In this document: positions 43,884-53,405 of the stretch, piece by piece | How the letters are laid out: every line of letters starts with the position of its first letter | Numbering within the stretch: the first letter of the stretch is position 1 | DNA from: Myxococcales bacterium | GTDB taxonomy: Bacteria; Myxococcota; Myxococcia; Myxococcales; JAKAPL01 | Assembly (NCBI GenBank): GCA_021807105.1 | Contig: JAKAPL010000010.1 | Coordinates: 1 to 64,000, forward strand | Length of the DNA stretch: 64,000 nt | Direction of reading: 5' to 3' | The notes under the pieces: generated by a model | Told to the model about the DNA's origin: nothing | Databases searched by the model: none | What the model saw: the letters and a program-made list of their open reading frames with translations, nothing else | Made by a program: the position numbers and the translations under genes

Positions 43884-46337
43884 ATGGGCCGCCCCCTCGC
43901 CTGGAAGCAGTTGACCCCGGCGGCCCCGGCAGCCGATGATTCCCCCGTGAGCCCATGGATGCCCGCCGAGGCGCCGCCTCTCGCCCCTCGCTGGGCTGGG
44001 GTGCGCCGTTTCGCCTCGAAGACGGCGGCCGTGGCCATACTCGCGGGCGTCGGGGTGGGCGCCGGAGCCCTGCTCACGCCGGGCCTCGCGGGGCAGCGCA
44101 TCCCGTACGACGACCGGAGTCTCGGCCAGATTGCGACGACCACCGTCAAGGCGACCCGGGACTACGACATCCCCGACGAGGAGACGACGGCGAAGAAGCG
44201 CGAGGACGCCGTCGCCCAGGTCCGACCCGTCTACGACCTCGACGGCACGGTCCTCCCGGAGGTCGACAGCCGCGTCCGCGACGCCTTCACGTCCATGCGC
44301 GCCGCCCTCGCTCCGGCGCCGGCCGGTGCGGCCACCGACGCGCCGGAGAAGCCCGTTCGGCGGCCCGCGCCCCCCCCGCCGGCCGTCCTCGAAGCGCTGC
44401 GCGGCGCGTTCGTCGCCAAGCTCCAGGCGTCGGTCGACCCGCGCGACTTCGAGATCCTGGCGCGCGAGGGCTTCTCCCCGGACGCCGAGAGGATGGTGCT
44501 GGACCTCGTGGCCCGCGAGATGGCGGTGCGGCCCGACGTGGCGCGGCTGCTCGTCTCGGACCGGGATCTCCTCGGCAACGACCGCGAGCGCGGCATCTTC
44601 GTGCGGCCGCTGCCGGGGGGGGCGCCGGGGGGGGAGGTGGTCACCGACCTCGATTCGATCCGCGACCTCGCCGCCGCGCGGGTGGACCTCGAACGGGCGG
44701 CGTTCGACCTCCCCGGCACGTTCACCCCTGCGGTGCGCCGGGCGCTCGCGCGCCTCTCGCGCGGGGCGCTCCGGCCGAACTTGACCTACGACTCGGCGGA
44801 GACCGAGCGGCGGCGGCAGGACGCCTTCCACGGGGTCAAGCCCGTGGTCATCCAGATCAAGAAGGGGGAGAAGATCATCGGGGACGGAGAGCGGATCGAG
44901 GAGCGCCACCTCCTCGAGTTCCGCGGCATGCGCGCCCAGGCCCGGCCGGAGGACATCGCCCAGGCGCGGCTCGGCGGCGGCCTCTTCGCGGCGCTGCTCG
45001 TGCTGCTCGCCTACCGCTTCGGCCGGCGGCAGCTCCGCCGCTTCGCCCCGCGGCGCAAGGACGCGCTCTTCCTTGGGCTGCTCCTCCTGTCGAGCCTGCT
45101 CCTCGCCGCGCTGCTGACGACGGCCGGTCAGACGGTCACGGGGCGCGCGGGCTGGCTGCCGGTCGACGCCTTCGTCTACGCCATCCCGGTGGCCGCGGGG
45201 GCGATGCTCGTGCGCCTATGCCTCGGCCCCGAGCTGGCCCTGCTCTTCGCGGTCGTCGCCGGCGCGCTCTTCGGGATCCTGGAAGGGGCGTCGCTCTCCT
45301 TCGCCCTGTTCGCGATGGCGGGTTCGATCCTGGCCGCCGACCGGGTGGGGCGGGCGGCGAGCCGGGCCGGCGTGATGCGCGCGGGGCTGTGGGCGGGGGT
45401 GGGCAACAGCGGGCTGATCGCCTGCTTCGCCCTCTTTGGCGGGAGGCTCTGGACGCCGGGCGCCGGGGCCGAGATGGCGGCCGGGCTCGTCGGCGGCGCG
45501 ATCCTCTCCCCGATCCTGACCCTCGCCCTCATCCCCGCTGCGGAGGGGATCTTCGCCTACACGACCGATCTGCGGCTCGCCCGGCTCGCCAACCTGAACC
45601 ACCCGGCGCTCAAGGAGCTCATCGTCAAGGCGCCGGGCACCTACCACCACAGCATCATCCTCGGCAGCCTCGTCGAGGCGGCGGCGGAGGCCATCGGCGC
45701 GAACCCGCTCCTCGCCCGCGTCTGCGCCTACTACCACGACATCGGCAAGGGCAAGAACCCGCTCGCCTTCGGCGAGAACCTCAAGGGAGAAGGGCGGCAC
45801 GAATCGCTCTCGCCCGAGGAGAGCGCCGACCTCATCCGCAAGCACGTCCAGGACGGCCTGGACCTCGCGAGGCAGCACCGGCTGCCGCGGGCCGTCGCCG
45901 ACGCCATCCGCCAGCACCACGGGACGCGGCTCGTCGGGGACTTCCTGGAGCGCGCGCGGGAGCGGCGCGGCACGTCCGAGGTGGATGCCGGCCCCTTCCG
46001 GTACGACGGCCCCAAGCCGTCGACCCGGGAGACGGCGCTCGTGATGCTCGGCGACGGGGTCGAGGCGGCGAGCCGCTCCCTGCCACGCACGGGCGGCGAG
46101 GAGCTGGCCGCCCTCGTCCGCGAGGTCATCCGCGACGTCGTGGCCGACGGGCAGCTCGATGGCAGCGACCTGACGCTGGGCGAGCTGGAGTCGATCGGGC
46201 GCAGCTTCACGCAGACGCTCGCCGAGCTGCAGCACGCGCGCCCGACCGCAGGGGCCGGTCCGCAGCGCCAGGCCGAGTTGCCGCTTCCGCTGCCGCCGAC
46301 GCGGATCGCGGGTACGGGGCGCCTCCACTTGAACTAG
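43884..46337 (+). CDS. 7TM-HD phosphohydrolase (PgpH-like)
   Basis: The 817-residue protein has a first membrane helix near residues 50-70, a periplasmic 7TMR-HDED domain to about 365, seven membrane helices (about 370-550) and an HD hydrolase domain with APGTYHHSIILGSL, CAYYHDIGKGKNPLA and IRQHHGTRL. Family members hydrolyse cyclic di-AMP. ATG 43884 has no clear SD; ATG 43959 (MPAEAPPLAP) is an alternative. The TAG stop lies in the CTAG flank of element B and originally overlapped the convergent stop of the next gene. Confidence 0.88.
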   Translation: MGRPLAWKQLTPAAPAADDSPVSPWMPAEAPPLAPRWAGVRRFASKTAAVAILAGVGVGAGALLTPGLAGQRIPYDDRSLGQIATTTVKATRDYDIPDEETTAKKREDAVAQVRPVYDLDGTVLPEVDSRVRDAFTSMRAALAPAPAGAATDAPEKPVRRPAPPPPAVLEALRGAFVAKLQASVDPRDFEILAREGFSPDAERMVLDLVAREMAVRPDVARLLVSDRDLLGNDRERGIFVRPLPGGAPGGEVVTDLDSIRDLAAARVDLERAAFDLPGTFTPAVRRALARLSRGALRPNLTYDSAETERRRQDAFHGVKPVVIQIKKGEKIIGDGERIEERHLLEFRGMRAQARPEDIAQARLGGGLFAALLVLLAYRFGRRQLRRFAPRRKDALFLGLLLLSSLLLAALLTTAGQTVTGRAGWLPVDAFVYAIPVAAGAMLVRLCLGPELALLFAVVAGALFGILEGASLSFALFAMAGSILAADRVGRAASRAGVMRAGLWAGVGNSGLIACFALFGGRLWTPGAGAEMAAGLVGGAILSPILTLALIPAAEGIFAYTTDLRLARLANLNHPALKELIVKAPGTYHHSIILGSLVEAAAEAIGANPLLARVCAYYHDIGKGKNPLAFGENLKGEGRHESLSPEESADLIRKHVQDGLDLARQHRLPRAVADAIRQHHGTRLVGDFLERARERRGTSEVDAGPFRYDGPKPSTRETALVMLGDGVEAASRSLPRTGGEELAALVREVIRDVVADGQLDGSDLTLGELESIGRSFTQTLAELQHARPTAGAGPQRQAELPLPLPPTRIAGTGRLHLN

Positions 46338-46745
46338 GAGGCTGGTGTGAAATGGCGGCCTACTGCGAAAGCCGATCCCTTCGCTGCGACGGGCGGCCTC
46401 GTCGCTTCGCGGCGCAACGTGCTGCAAAGTACTGCTAAAGAGTCCGTTTCCGCCGCGCACTCCTCGGGCGCCCCTCTCGCCTTAGCCCGTCTTATTCACG
46501 GTACGGCGTAGCGAGGCGTTCGAGACCGCAGCCGAGAAGGGCAAGCGAGAGCGACGACCGACGAGGCGTCGCGTAAAGCACCTCCCCCCCAAGTCGTTTG
46601 GAGGGTGGCAAGCCCCCCGCGAGGAGGTACGGAGCGAGCAGGCCCTTCGGGAGGCGCGGGATCGGACGTCGCAGCAGCCGGACCGTGAATAAGACGGGCT
46701 TAGGTCTCGGCTTTCTCGCGACGGCGCCCATGGGACACCAGCCTC
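46338..46745. mobile_element. MITE-like element B, copy 2, interrupted by element A
   Basis: Inverted ends GAGGCTGGTGT / ACACCAGCCTC are flanked by CTAG (46334-46337 and 46746-46749). Without the inserted element and its TTA duplication it would be 190 bp. Relative to copy 1 the paired positions changed together (AATGT/ACATT to GGTGT/ACACC), so the stem pairing is kept. Internal hairpin sequences are more degraded than in copy 1. Confidence 0.8.
46485..46699 (+). mobile_element. MITE-like element A, copy 3 (215 bp), nested in element B
   Basis: The ends GCCCGTCTTATTCACGGT / ACCGTGAATAAGACGGGC are intact and flanked by TTA on both sides (46482-46484 and 46700-46702). Removing the element and one TTA restores the GCCTTAGGTCTCGG found uninterrupted in element B copy 1. 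One of the two internal sub-units is reduced. Confidence 0.88.
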
Positions 46746-47366
46746 CTAGAAGTTCACGCCGGCGAGGAGCAGCGCCTGCGCGCGAAAAGGGTGGAGCCCC
46801 GTCGAGAACAGGTTATTGAAGGTCGACATCGAGCTGAAGCTCGCGATCCACGCGTAGCGCGCGTCGAGGCTGAACTGGCCGAGACGGAGCCGGAGGCCGA
46901 CGCCGTAGGGCAGCGTCCAGCCGTCCGGGGACGCGCCGACGGTGGCGATCGGGGAGGAGTACCAGTCCCGGCCCACGCCGGCGAACACGTAAGGCTTGAT
47001 GTCCGTGATGTCCTGCGGGTCCACGGGGAAGCTGTAGCCTGGGGTCAGGATGGCGTATCCACCATTCCGGTCGATGTCCCCGCCGCCGACGGCCGAAGAG
47101 ATCATCGCCCCGCTGTATCCGACCTCGATCCCGAGGAAGCGCAACGGTTCGGCCTGCAAGCTAAGGCCATAGGTCAAGGCGGGAGACTTGGCGGCGACGA
47201 GCCCCGACCGATACCACTCCGCCCCACCCTGCACGCTCAGGGTCAACGGGTGGCCAAGGAGAACGGGATCCGGCTCCACGACCGGCGCGGCCAGCTCCTC
47301 GCCCATCGCCCGGCCGGCGAGCAGGATCGATGTCACCGCCACTGTGGCCAACATCCAGCGCAGCAT
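46746..47366 (-). CDS. Outer-membrane beta-barrel-like protein
   Basis: The 206-residue protein starts MLRWMLATVAVTSILLAGRA behind GGAGGGAGACC. A signal peptide is followed by alternating hydrophobic strands ending in an aromatic residue (LTLSVQGGAEWYRSGLVAAK, PYVFAGVGRDWYSS, LPYGVGLRLRLGQFSLDARY, ALLLAGVNF). This resembles the eight-stranded OmpA/OmpW-type barrels. Its TAG stop lies in the CTAG flank of element B. Upstream of ATG 47366 nothing conserved is seen in the longer ORF of the track. Confidence 0.75.
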   Translation of the reverse strand: MLRWMLATVAVTSILLAGRAMGEELAAPVVEPDPVLLGHPLTLSVQGGAEWYRSGLVAAKSPALTYGLSLQAEPLRFLGIEVGYSGAMISSAVGGGDIDRNGGYAILTPGYSFPVDPQDITDIKPYVFAGVGRDWYSSPIATVGASPDGWTLPYGVGLRLRLGQFSLDARYAWIASFSSMSTFNNLFSTGLHPFRAQALLLAGVNF

Positions 47367-47465
47367 GGTCTCTCCCTCCGTCTGAATGGTGCCTTCGTTT
47401 CTGAAGCTGTGGACACCACCGGTCCGGTGGCAGGCGTTGACCGCTCCGGGGTGGCGGTGCTTTGA

Positions 47466-47990
47466 ATGCGCGCCGTGCGGATGATGGCCCTGCCCCTCGC
47501 ATGCCTCCTCTGGTGGCCGCTCGACTGCGCGCACGGGGCGCCGCGCGCGCCGGAGCCGCCCGACGCGGGGACGCCGCCGGACGCTGGAACGGCCGCCCGC
47601 GCAGAGCCGCTGGGCTGCGCCGCGGATCTCTCCGGCGAGTGGGAACACCAGGACGATCCCTCGTACCGCTACGCGGCGCGCGACGATGGCCACCGAGTGA
47701 CGCTGCGCCCGTATCGCGTCCAGGACGACGGCGGAGCGCTCCCCACGCCGGAGGGGATGCGCATCGAGCTGGCGCGCTTACCCTCGGGCTTCGCCGGCGA
47801 CTTCGAGATGGTCGAGGACGTGGACGGGCGGAAGTGCCCCGCGTCGTTCGACGCCCGCGTGGTTGCCTGCGCGAAGGACCGCCTGACGCTCCGGATCGAG
47901 CAGTCCTACGCGGTCGGCCAGGATTGCAAGCGGGTCGACGCCGGCGGCCCGGACATCGCCGACCATGTCCTCATCCGAAGCCCTCGCTGA
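47466..47990 (+). CDS. Secreted protein, unknown
   Basis: This 174-residue protein has a signal peptide (VRMMALPLACLLWWPLDCAHGA), a Pro/Asp/Gly/Ala linker and a beta-rich domain with four Cys (PLGCAADLSGEWEHQDDPSY, GRKCPASFDARVVACAKDRL). SGEWEH and TLRPY suggest a lipocalin-like or META-like small barrel; this is a weak impression. It is divergent from the barrel-protein gene. I do not recognise the family. Confidence 0.65.
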   Translation: MRAVRMMALPLACLLWWPLDCAHGAPRAPEPPDAGTPPDAGTAARAEPLGCAADLSGEWEHQDDPSYRYAARDDGHRVTLRPYRVQDDGGALPTPEGMRIELARLPSGFAGDFEMVEDVDGRKCPASFDARVVACAKDRLTLRIEQSYAVGQDCKRVDAGGPDIADHVLIRSPR

Positions 47991-48102
47991 CGCGGACCGG
48001 TGCCGCAAGGGGCGACGGGGTTGCCGGGTCGCTCCGGGACCGTGCTAGTATCTCACAGCCTGGCGAGGCCCTTCGCCCGCCCGGCCTACGAAGGAGCAGC
48101 GC

Positions 48103-50433
48103 ATGGTCGACATCCGCCACTGGGTCGTCTTCGTCGGCGCACTGGGCGTCTCCGCGTGCAACTGCCACGGGACCCCGGTCGTCACGAACAGCACGACGGA
48201 TTCGGGATCGTCGGGCGTGAGCAGCGGCAACGGCCGGGACTCGGGTGCGCCGGACCCCTGCGCCTCCCTCTCCGACCTCTGCATCCCCGACGCGGGCGCC
48301 GGCCAGCCGGGCGCCTGCGCCGACCACGACTACTGCGATCCGGTTCACAAGACCGATCCCGCTTTCTCGAAGGCCGTAGCAGCCTGCCACCGCTGCTACT
48401 TCGAGCCGCGCCAGTGCAAGACGGACAGCGACTGTTGCCCCGGCCAGCGCTGCAACCCGAGCCTCGACCTCTGCTTCGACTGCTACAACCTCGACCCGAG
48501 CGGCGCTTGCGGGCAGAGCGACTGCACGACCGACGACGACTGCGTCTCCTCGCTCGGCCCCGGCCATGTCTGCCTTCCGTACAACTCCCCGGACGGCGGC
48601 CCGCCGCAGATCCAGGGCGAGCCTCCCTCGATGCGCTGCACCTACCCGACCTGTAAGTCGAATCAGGACTGCGCGACCGGCGCCACCTGCTTCCCGGAGG
48701 ACGCGGGGACGACCGGCTACTGCGTGCTCACGCCGCCCTGCGGCGGCTCCTGCGCCCAGGGGACGGCCTGCTCGATCCCGGATGACCTCTGCTCCGCGGT
48801 CCCCCCGGGCAAGGCGGGCTGCCAGCAGAGCTGCGCGCCGGGGACGATGCTCGTGTTCAAGGACGAATCGGTCCCGACCGGGATCTATGATGCCTGCAAC
48901 CGGCCGGCGGTCGACTGCACCTGCGCGACGCTGCCGCCCCTTCGCTCGCGCGACCTCGGCCGCTACTCGTCGCTCGCCGCGGCGAACGGCCAAGTCTGGG
49001 TCTCGGCGTACGACGGCCAATATGGCGATCTCGTGGTCTACCACTTCCAAGGCGATGGCACGCTCGTGGATCTCGAGTACGTCGATGGCGTCCCCTCGAC
49101 GGGCAAGGTCGTCGGCGACCCGAACGGCCCGCGCCACGGCATCGCGGACCCCGGGCCCAACGTCGGCCTCTGGACCTCGATTGCGCTCGGCTCGGACGGC
49201 GAACCGCGGGTGAGCTACTACGACGTGGACCACAAGTCGCTCAAGTTTGCGGTCCGGGCCTCCAACGGCGCCTGGACGATCTCCTGGGTGGACGGATGGG
49301 ATGGCAGCGGCACCAGCGACGGCAGCGACGTGGGGCAATACACCTCGATCGCGATGCAGCCCAACGGCAACCCGGCGATCACGTACTTCCAGGCCGCGGG
49401 GCCGGAGAAGACGGCCCCCTGGACGACCGCCGCCAAGATTGCGATCGGCAGGACGCCGAATCCGGCTGGTCCGTCCGATTGGACGCTCGGCGTCGTCGAC
49501 GCGGCCGACCGCCCTGCGCCGCCTTGCGGGGGAGCGTGCGGTTCCTCCCAGGTCTGCGTGGGGACCCCGCCGGCGAACGACGGCGGCCCGACGGTGTTGC
49601 CCGACGGCGGCTGCCTGCCCCCCGGGCCAGTGACCCTCGGCGGAACCTGCGAGGATGCCTGCGGGGCCGGTGACGCCGGCTGCGGGAGCGGGACCGCCTG
49701 CGTGGCGACCGACGCCGGCGCCTCCTGCCAGCCGGTCCTCGCCTCGGCGGCCACGGGCTTCGTCGATCTGCCCGAGGGCGTCGGGCTCTTCACCTCGCTC
49801 GCCTTCACGTCGGACGGCACGGCGCTCGTCGCGTACTACGATCGGCTGCACGGAGACCTCCGGCTCGCCGTCGGAAACGGATCGGGCTTCACGGCCACCA
49901 CGATCGACGGCAGCGCCCCAGGGACCTGCGCGGACACCGGCGACGTCGGCCTCTTCCCGAGCCTGAAGGTGAACCCGACGAACGGGGCGATCTCGATCGC
50001 CTACCAGGACAGCACAGACCAGACGCTGCTCTACTGGACCGGCAAGACCGCGACGCCCATCGCCCCCGCCCAGCGGATCGTCGTCGATACGGGGACGATC
50101 CAGCCGCCCGATGGCGGTCCCGAGGACTGGCCGATGTTCGTCGGCGCGAGCGCCTCGCTCGCCTTCGGCCAGTCGGGAGCGGCTTATCTCGCCTACCAGA
50201 ACCAGACCCAGGTCTCGCTGCGTCTTTCGAGCGAGCCCGCGGGCTGCGCGACCGCGACGCCGGCAAGCTGCCAGCCCTCGGTGGTGAACGAGTGGGCATC
50301 GACCACGGAGGGGTTCTACGCGCAGGTCGCCATCGACGGATCGAACGGGTACGTGTCGAGCGCGCAGATCAAGGCGCTCGCGAACGGCGTCGACAACCAG
50401 CTCCTGCTGGAGGGGCCGATCCCCCTCAAGTAG
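48103..50433 (+). CDS. Large Cys-rich surface lipoprotein with BNR/propeller-like repeats
   Basis: The 776-residue protein starts MVDIRHWVVFVGALGVSACN behind AAGGAGCAGC; SAC-N is a lipobox-like site. Residues about 45-260 carry repeated Cys motifs (CKTDSDCCPGQRCNPSLDLC, CKSNQDCATGATC) like those of myxobacterial surface proteins. From about residue 285, repeats of the type GRYSSLAAANGQVWVSAYDG, GLWTSIALGSDGEPRVSYYD and GLFTSLAFTSDGTALVAYYD suggest a beta-propeller. A weak promoter (TTGCCG-19-TAGTAT) lies at 48021-48051. Function is unknown. Confidence 0.8.
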   Translation: MVDIRHWVVFVGALGVSACNCHGTPVVTNSTTDSGSSGVSSGNGRDSGAPDPCASLSDLCIPDAGAGQPGACADHDYCDPVHKTDPAFSKAVAACHRCYFEPRQCKTDSDCCPGQRCNPSLDLCFDCYNLDPSGACGQSDCTTDDDCVSSLGPGHVCLPYNSPDGGPPQIQGEPPSMRCTYPTCKSNQDCATGATCFPEDAGTTGYCVLTPPCGGSCAQGTACSIPDDLCSAVPPGKAGCQQSCAPGTMLVFKDESVPTGIYDACNRPAVDCTCATLPPLRSRDLGRYSSLAAANGQVWVSAYDGQYGDLVVYHFQGDGTLVDLEYVDGVPSTGKVVGDPNGPRHGIADPGPNVGLWTSIALGSDGEPRVSYYDVDHKSLKFAVRASNGAWTISWVDGWDGSGTSDGSDVGQYTSIAMQPNGNPAITYFQAAGPEKTAPWTTAAKIAIGRTPNPAGPSDWTLGVVDAADRPAPPCGGACGSSQVCVGTPPANDGGPTVLPDGGCLPPGPVTLGGTCEDACGAGDAGCGSGTACVATDAGASCQPVLASAATGFVDLPEGVGLFTSLAFTSDGTALVAYYDRLHGDLRLAVGNGSGFTATTIDGSAPGTCADTGDVGLFPSLKVNPTNGAISIAYQDSTDQTLLYWTGKTATPIAPAQRIVVDTGTIQPPDGGPEDWPMFVGASASLAFGQSGAAYLAYQNQTQVSLRLSSEPAGCATATPASCQPSVVNEWASTTEGFYAQVAIDGSNGYVSSAQIKALANGVDNQLLLEGPIPLK

Positions 50434-50572
50434 GATCGCCGGTCGCCGCCCCGCCCCCCCGCGAGATCCCGTTCGCCGCCCGCGGGGGACCTCGCGTGTC
50501 GGGAACGATGAGCGTTGCGAAGCGGCGCGACTCCGAGGAGGATCGAGGGCGATCCTCCTCCCCCGGAAACAC

Positions 50573-50607
50573 GAAGGCCCCGAACGCGGGAAGCGTCCGG
50601 GGCCTTC
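50573..50607 (-). terminator. Hairpin downstream of cspA
   Basis: GAAGGCCCC and GGGGCCTTC form a nine-bp stem around a partly paired loop, 24 bases past the cspA stop on its strand and also downstream of the convergent lipoprotein gene. The following minus-strand sequence GTGTTTCC has only a short T-run, so termination strength is uncertain. The rest of 50434-50630 shows no gene. Confidence 0.6.
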
Positions 50608-50630
50608 GCTCTAGCGATCGTAGCTTCCGA

Positions 50631-50834
50631 CTAGCCGACCTTCTGCACGTTCGCCGCCTGGAGCCCCTTGGGGCCCTGGACGACATCGAACGACACCTGC
50701 TGGCCTTCGGCAAGCGACTTGAAACCATCGGCCTGGATCGCGGAGAAGTGGACGAACACGTCCTCCCCACCTTCCTGCTCGATGAAGCCAAACCCCTTCG
50801 CGTCGTTGAACCACTTCACACGTCCTTGTGCCAT
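50631..50834 (-). CDS. cspA: Cold-shock protein
   Basis: The 67-residue single cold-shock domain begins [20 protein letters not shown] and contains RNP1 (KGFGFI) and RNP2 (VFVHFSAI). It binds single-stranded RNA and DNA in the cytoplasm. ATG 50834 is the conserved start; the longer ORF of the track is leader sequence. A predicted promoter gives a leader of about 70 bases with AGAAGGAGCAGG near the start. Confidence 0.95.
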   Translation of the reverse strand: MAQGRVKWFNDAKGFGFIEQEGGEDVFVHFSAIQADGFKSLAEGQQVSFDVVQGPKGLQAANVQKVG

Positions 50835-50912
50835 TTGCGTTCCTGCTCCTTCTATTGCGGCCGGGTCCATCCCGGCGTCTGCCGGTCTCATTCGCCGGCA
50901 AGCGGACGCGCA

Positions 50913-50941
50913 TACTCCGCGAACACGGGTCAAGAGTCAAG
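50913..50941 (-). promoter_or_regulatory. Possible cspA promoter
   Basis: Minus-strand TTGACT (50936-50941), a 17-bp spacer and GAGTAT (50913-50918). The -35 is good and the -10 weak. It would leave a leader of about 70 nt, shorter than the long leaders of thermoregulated csp genes. The rest of 50942-51137 shows only the SD of the next gene. Confidence 0.35.
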
Positions 50942-51137
50942 TCGGGGCTGGCAGCCTGAGGCGGGGGTTGCCGGGGAGGGCACGCGGGCGGCGAGTCGGA
51001 GGAGAGGCGGGGAAGTCAGAGCGGCAGGTCGGCCGCGGGGGGTTGGCAGCGGGCGGCCCCATGCCCACTCTGCCTGCCGCCGCGCGTTTCGGACGAGGCT
51101 CCGGAGCACGGCGATCGACATCCCATAAGGAGAAGCC

Positions 51138-51350
51138 ATGAACGAGCAGAAGATCGGAGAGCTGGCGGGGCAGGTCTGGCGCTACCTCGAGACCCACGGG
51201 GGGCAGGCGGACTGGAACACCATCCGGCGGCAGGTCGGCAGCTTCGACGGCATCCCGGTGGACATGGGCGTGGGCTGGCTCGCCCGCGAGGGCAAGCTGC
51301 ACTTCACGACCGACGGCGACGCGATCCGCATGGCGCTGCGCCGCAACTAG
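51138..51350 (+). CDS. Small winged-helix protein (DUF10582-like)
   Basis: The 70-residue protein has AAGGAGAAGCC before ATG 51138. Its sequence (KIGELAGQVWRYLETHGGQA, WNTIRRQVGSFDGIPVDMGV, GWLAREGKLHFTT) resembles small winged helix-turn-helix proteins that consist of little more than the wHTH fold. It probably binds nucleic acid or protein. The following regulator gene starts 75 bases downstream. Confidence 0.8.
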   Translation: MNEQKIGELAGQVWRYLETHGGQADWNTIRRQVGSFDGIPVDMGVGWLAREGKLHFTTDGDAIRMALRRN

Positions 51351-51425
51351 CACCGTTCGAAAGGCGCCCGGCGGCTCGACCGGCTGTCCGGGCGCTGCTT
51401 TCCCCCCCTCGGCCCGGAGTCCTCC

Positions 51426-52418
51426 ATGCTCACGCCCGCCTCGGAAGCCTTCCCCCGCGATCTCGTCCCGATTCCCCACGGCGCACGTGAGAGCGCGTTG
51501 GTCAAGAGCCTCGTCGAGCGGTGCGGAGCCGACGGCGCGGCCCTGCTCCTCCTGCGCGGTGGCCTGCTCGGCGCCAGCGACGCGGCCGCCAGCGGCGCCG
51601 CGGCCAGCCACTGTCTCGCGGCCCTCGGCCGCCGGTCGTACCCGCTCCCCGAGGCGCCGCCCAACGGAGGCGCCGCCGCCGTTCCCGCCGGCAGCGGACC
51701 GGATGGCTCGGGGCGCCTCTGGATTGCGGCGCTCTACGATCCCCACAGCCGGCCGACCGCCGTCGTGGCCGCGACCTCGCCCCGCGCCGACGACGATTTC
51801 GGCGCAGCCCTGGTGAGCGTGATCGAGACGACCTTCGGCCCGGCGCCCGGAGCGCCGCCCGAGGGGACGTGGCGCGGCGAGCTGGACCTGCTCGCCGGAC
51901 TGGGGCAGGCCAGCAACCTCCTCGCGGCCGCCGTAGCCGCGAGCGGTGAGGTCCTGCACCTCACCCCATCCCTGTGCGAGGCGGCGGGGATCGGCGGCCC
52001 GGCCGTCGGGCCGAGCGTCGTGGATCTCACGCACGGCGACGAACTGGCGGCCCGGCTCCGGGCCCTCGCCGCGGGAGGCGAGGACCCGGTGGGGGCCTTC
52101 ACCACCGCCTTCCGGGAGAGTCTCGACGACGGGACGGTCGTCCTCGCCCTGCGCGAGTTGGACGCGGCGCGCATCGAACGCATGCTCCTCTCCTTCTCCG
52201 CCCGCAACCGGCTGACCGGGGCTGAGCGCGCGGCCTTGCAGGACATCGCCCGCGGGCTGTCGGCCAAAGAGTCGGCGCAGCGGCTGAACCTCTCTCCGGA
52301 GACGGTCCGCGCCCGCCGCAAGCGGATCTTCCGCAAGGTGGGCGCGGACGGCTGCGGCTCGGTCATGGCGCAGCTCCTCGGCAGCGCCCCGGCCAGGTCG
52401 CGCACGCCGGCTGGCTGA
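51426..52418 (+). CDS. LuxR-type HTH transcriptional regulator
   Basis: This 330-residue protein ends with a LuxR/GerE helix-turn-helix (LTGAERAALQDIARGLSAKE, SAQRLNLSPETVRARRKRIF) at about residues 258-320. The N-terminal 250 residues are Ala/Gly-rich with no receiver Asp pattern and no autoinducer domain that I can identify; a PAS/GAF-like sensor is possible. ATG 51426 follows GGAGTCCTCC, which gives only partial SD support. Two element insertions lie just beyond its stop. Confidence 0.75.
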   Translation: MLTPASEAFPRDLVPIPHGARESALVKSLVERCGADGAALLLLRGGLLGASDAAASGAAASHCLAALGRRSYPLPEAPPNGGAAAVPAGSGPDGSGRLWIAALYDPHSRPTAVVAATSPRADDDFGAALVSVIETTFGPAPGAPPEGTWRGELDLLAGLGQASNLLAAAVAASGEVLHLTPSLCEAAGIGGPAVGPSVVDLTHGDELAARLRALAAGGEDPVGAFTTAFRESLDDGTVVLALRELDAARIERMLLSFSARNRLTGAERAALQDIARGLSAKESAQRLNLSPETVRARRKRIFRKVGADGCGSVMAQLLGSAPARSRTPAG

Positions 52419-52456
52419 ACGCAAGCCCGTCCCCACGACGGTTCGTCTCTACCTGA

Positions 52457-52645
52457 GCCCGTCTTATTCACGGTCCGGCTGCTGCGGCGTCCGATCCCGC
52501 GCCTCCCGAAGGGGGGGCTTGCCACCCTCCAAACGACTTGGGGGGGAGGTGCTCTACGCGACGCCTCGTCGGTCGTCGCTCTCGCTTGCCCTTCTCGGCT
52601 GCGGTCAAAAACGCCTCGCTACGCCGTACCGTGAATAAGACGGGC
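52457..52645 (-). mobile_element. MITE-like element A, copy 4 (189 bp, minus orientation)
   Basis: Both inverted ends are intact. Flanks are TGA (52454-52456) and TAA (52646-52648), consistent with TNA but not identical. The interior has only one GGGTGGCAAGCCCCC sub-unit, as if the two had recombined. It abuts repeat C copy 2 and its end supplies the stop of the repeat C minus-strand ORF. Confidence 0.85.
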
Positions 52646-52733
52646 TAAATCATGTTCATGGCGGAAGATCGGTGCCTTTCTGCCGGCGAACCGGTCGTTC
52701 CATGCCGGATCACCCCTTCCCAGACGCAGGAGC

Positions 52734-53240
52734 CACGCGGGTATCTCCGCGTCCTTGCTGGCGAATCCGGTTGTCCGTCACCGCGTTCCCTGGGGCCGAC
52801 CTTCCCTCCGCTCTGATCGACCTGATCGGCGAAGAGGTCGACCTCATCGTCGATCAGGTCGACCTCTTCGTCGATTAAGTCGACCTCATCGTCGATTAGG
52901 CCGACCTCTTCGTCGATTAGGCCGACCTCTTCGTCGATTAAGTCGACCTCTTCGTCGATTAGGCCGACCTCTTCGTCGATTAAGTCGACCTCTTCGTCGA
53001 TTAGGCCGACCTCTTCGCCGATCCGATCGACCTCTTCGTCGATCTGATCGACCTCATCGTCGATCCGATCGACCTCATCGTCGATTAGGCCGACCTGATC
53101 GGCGATCGGATCGACCTCATCGCGGGCGGGGGCCGGCGGGACGCCGGCGCTCCCAGGAAAATCTGTTGTCACGCTTTCCTCCGTCCAGGCGACCTTGAGA
53201 AGTGAAGTAAGGAGGTGCGAGAGGACAACTCTCCTCTCCA
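52734..53240. repeat. Dispersed repeat C, copy 2, with long 21-bp minisatellite
   Basis: The flanks match copy 1 almost base for base. The array at about 52818-53127 has about 14 units of 21 bp (consensus CGACCTCTTCGTCGATTAGGC), more than twice copy 1. On the minus strand an ORF starts GTG 53172 behind GGAGGAAAGC and encodes MTTDFPGSAGVPPAPA, then heptads VGLIDEEVDLIDEE, and ends in element A. The V/I spacing suits a coiled coil. With element A it fills the gene-free stretch 52419-53405; 52649-52733 and 53241-53405 show nothing else. Confidence 0.8.
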
Positions 53241-53405
53241 GCGTTAAGGAAACACGTTTGCAGCCGTAGGACCCGTCGTTCCAGCATGAATGAGCCCCCC
53301 TCGCGATCGAGCCGGGAGGCCGTGGGCGGCTGCGGGCTCAGCGCGAGATTGACTCCCGCCGGGCAATCGGCTGTAACGGAACCTTCGCTTCCCGGAGGCC
53401 CCTCC

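Noticed and set aside
52818-53127. Possible CRISPR array
   Set aside because: The 21-bp units are contiguous without spacers and no cas genes are present; it is a minisatellite.
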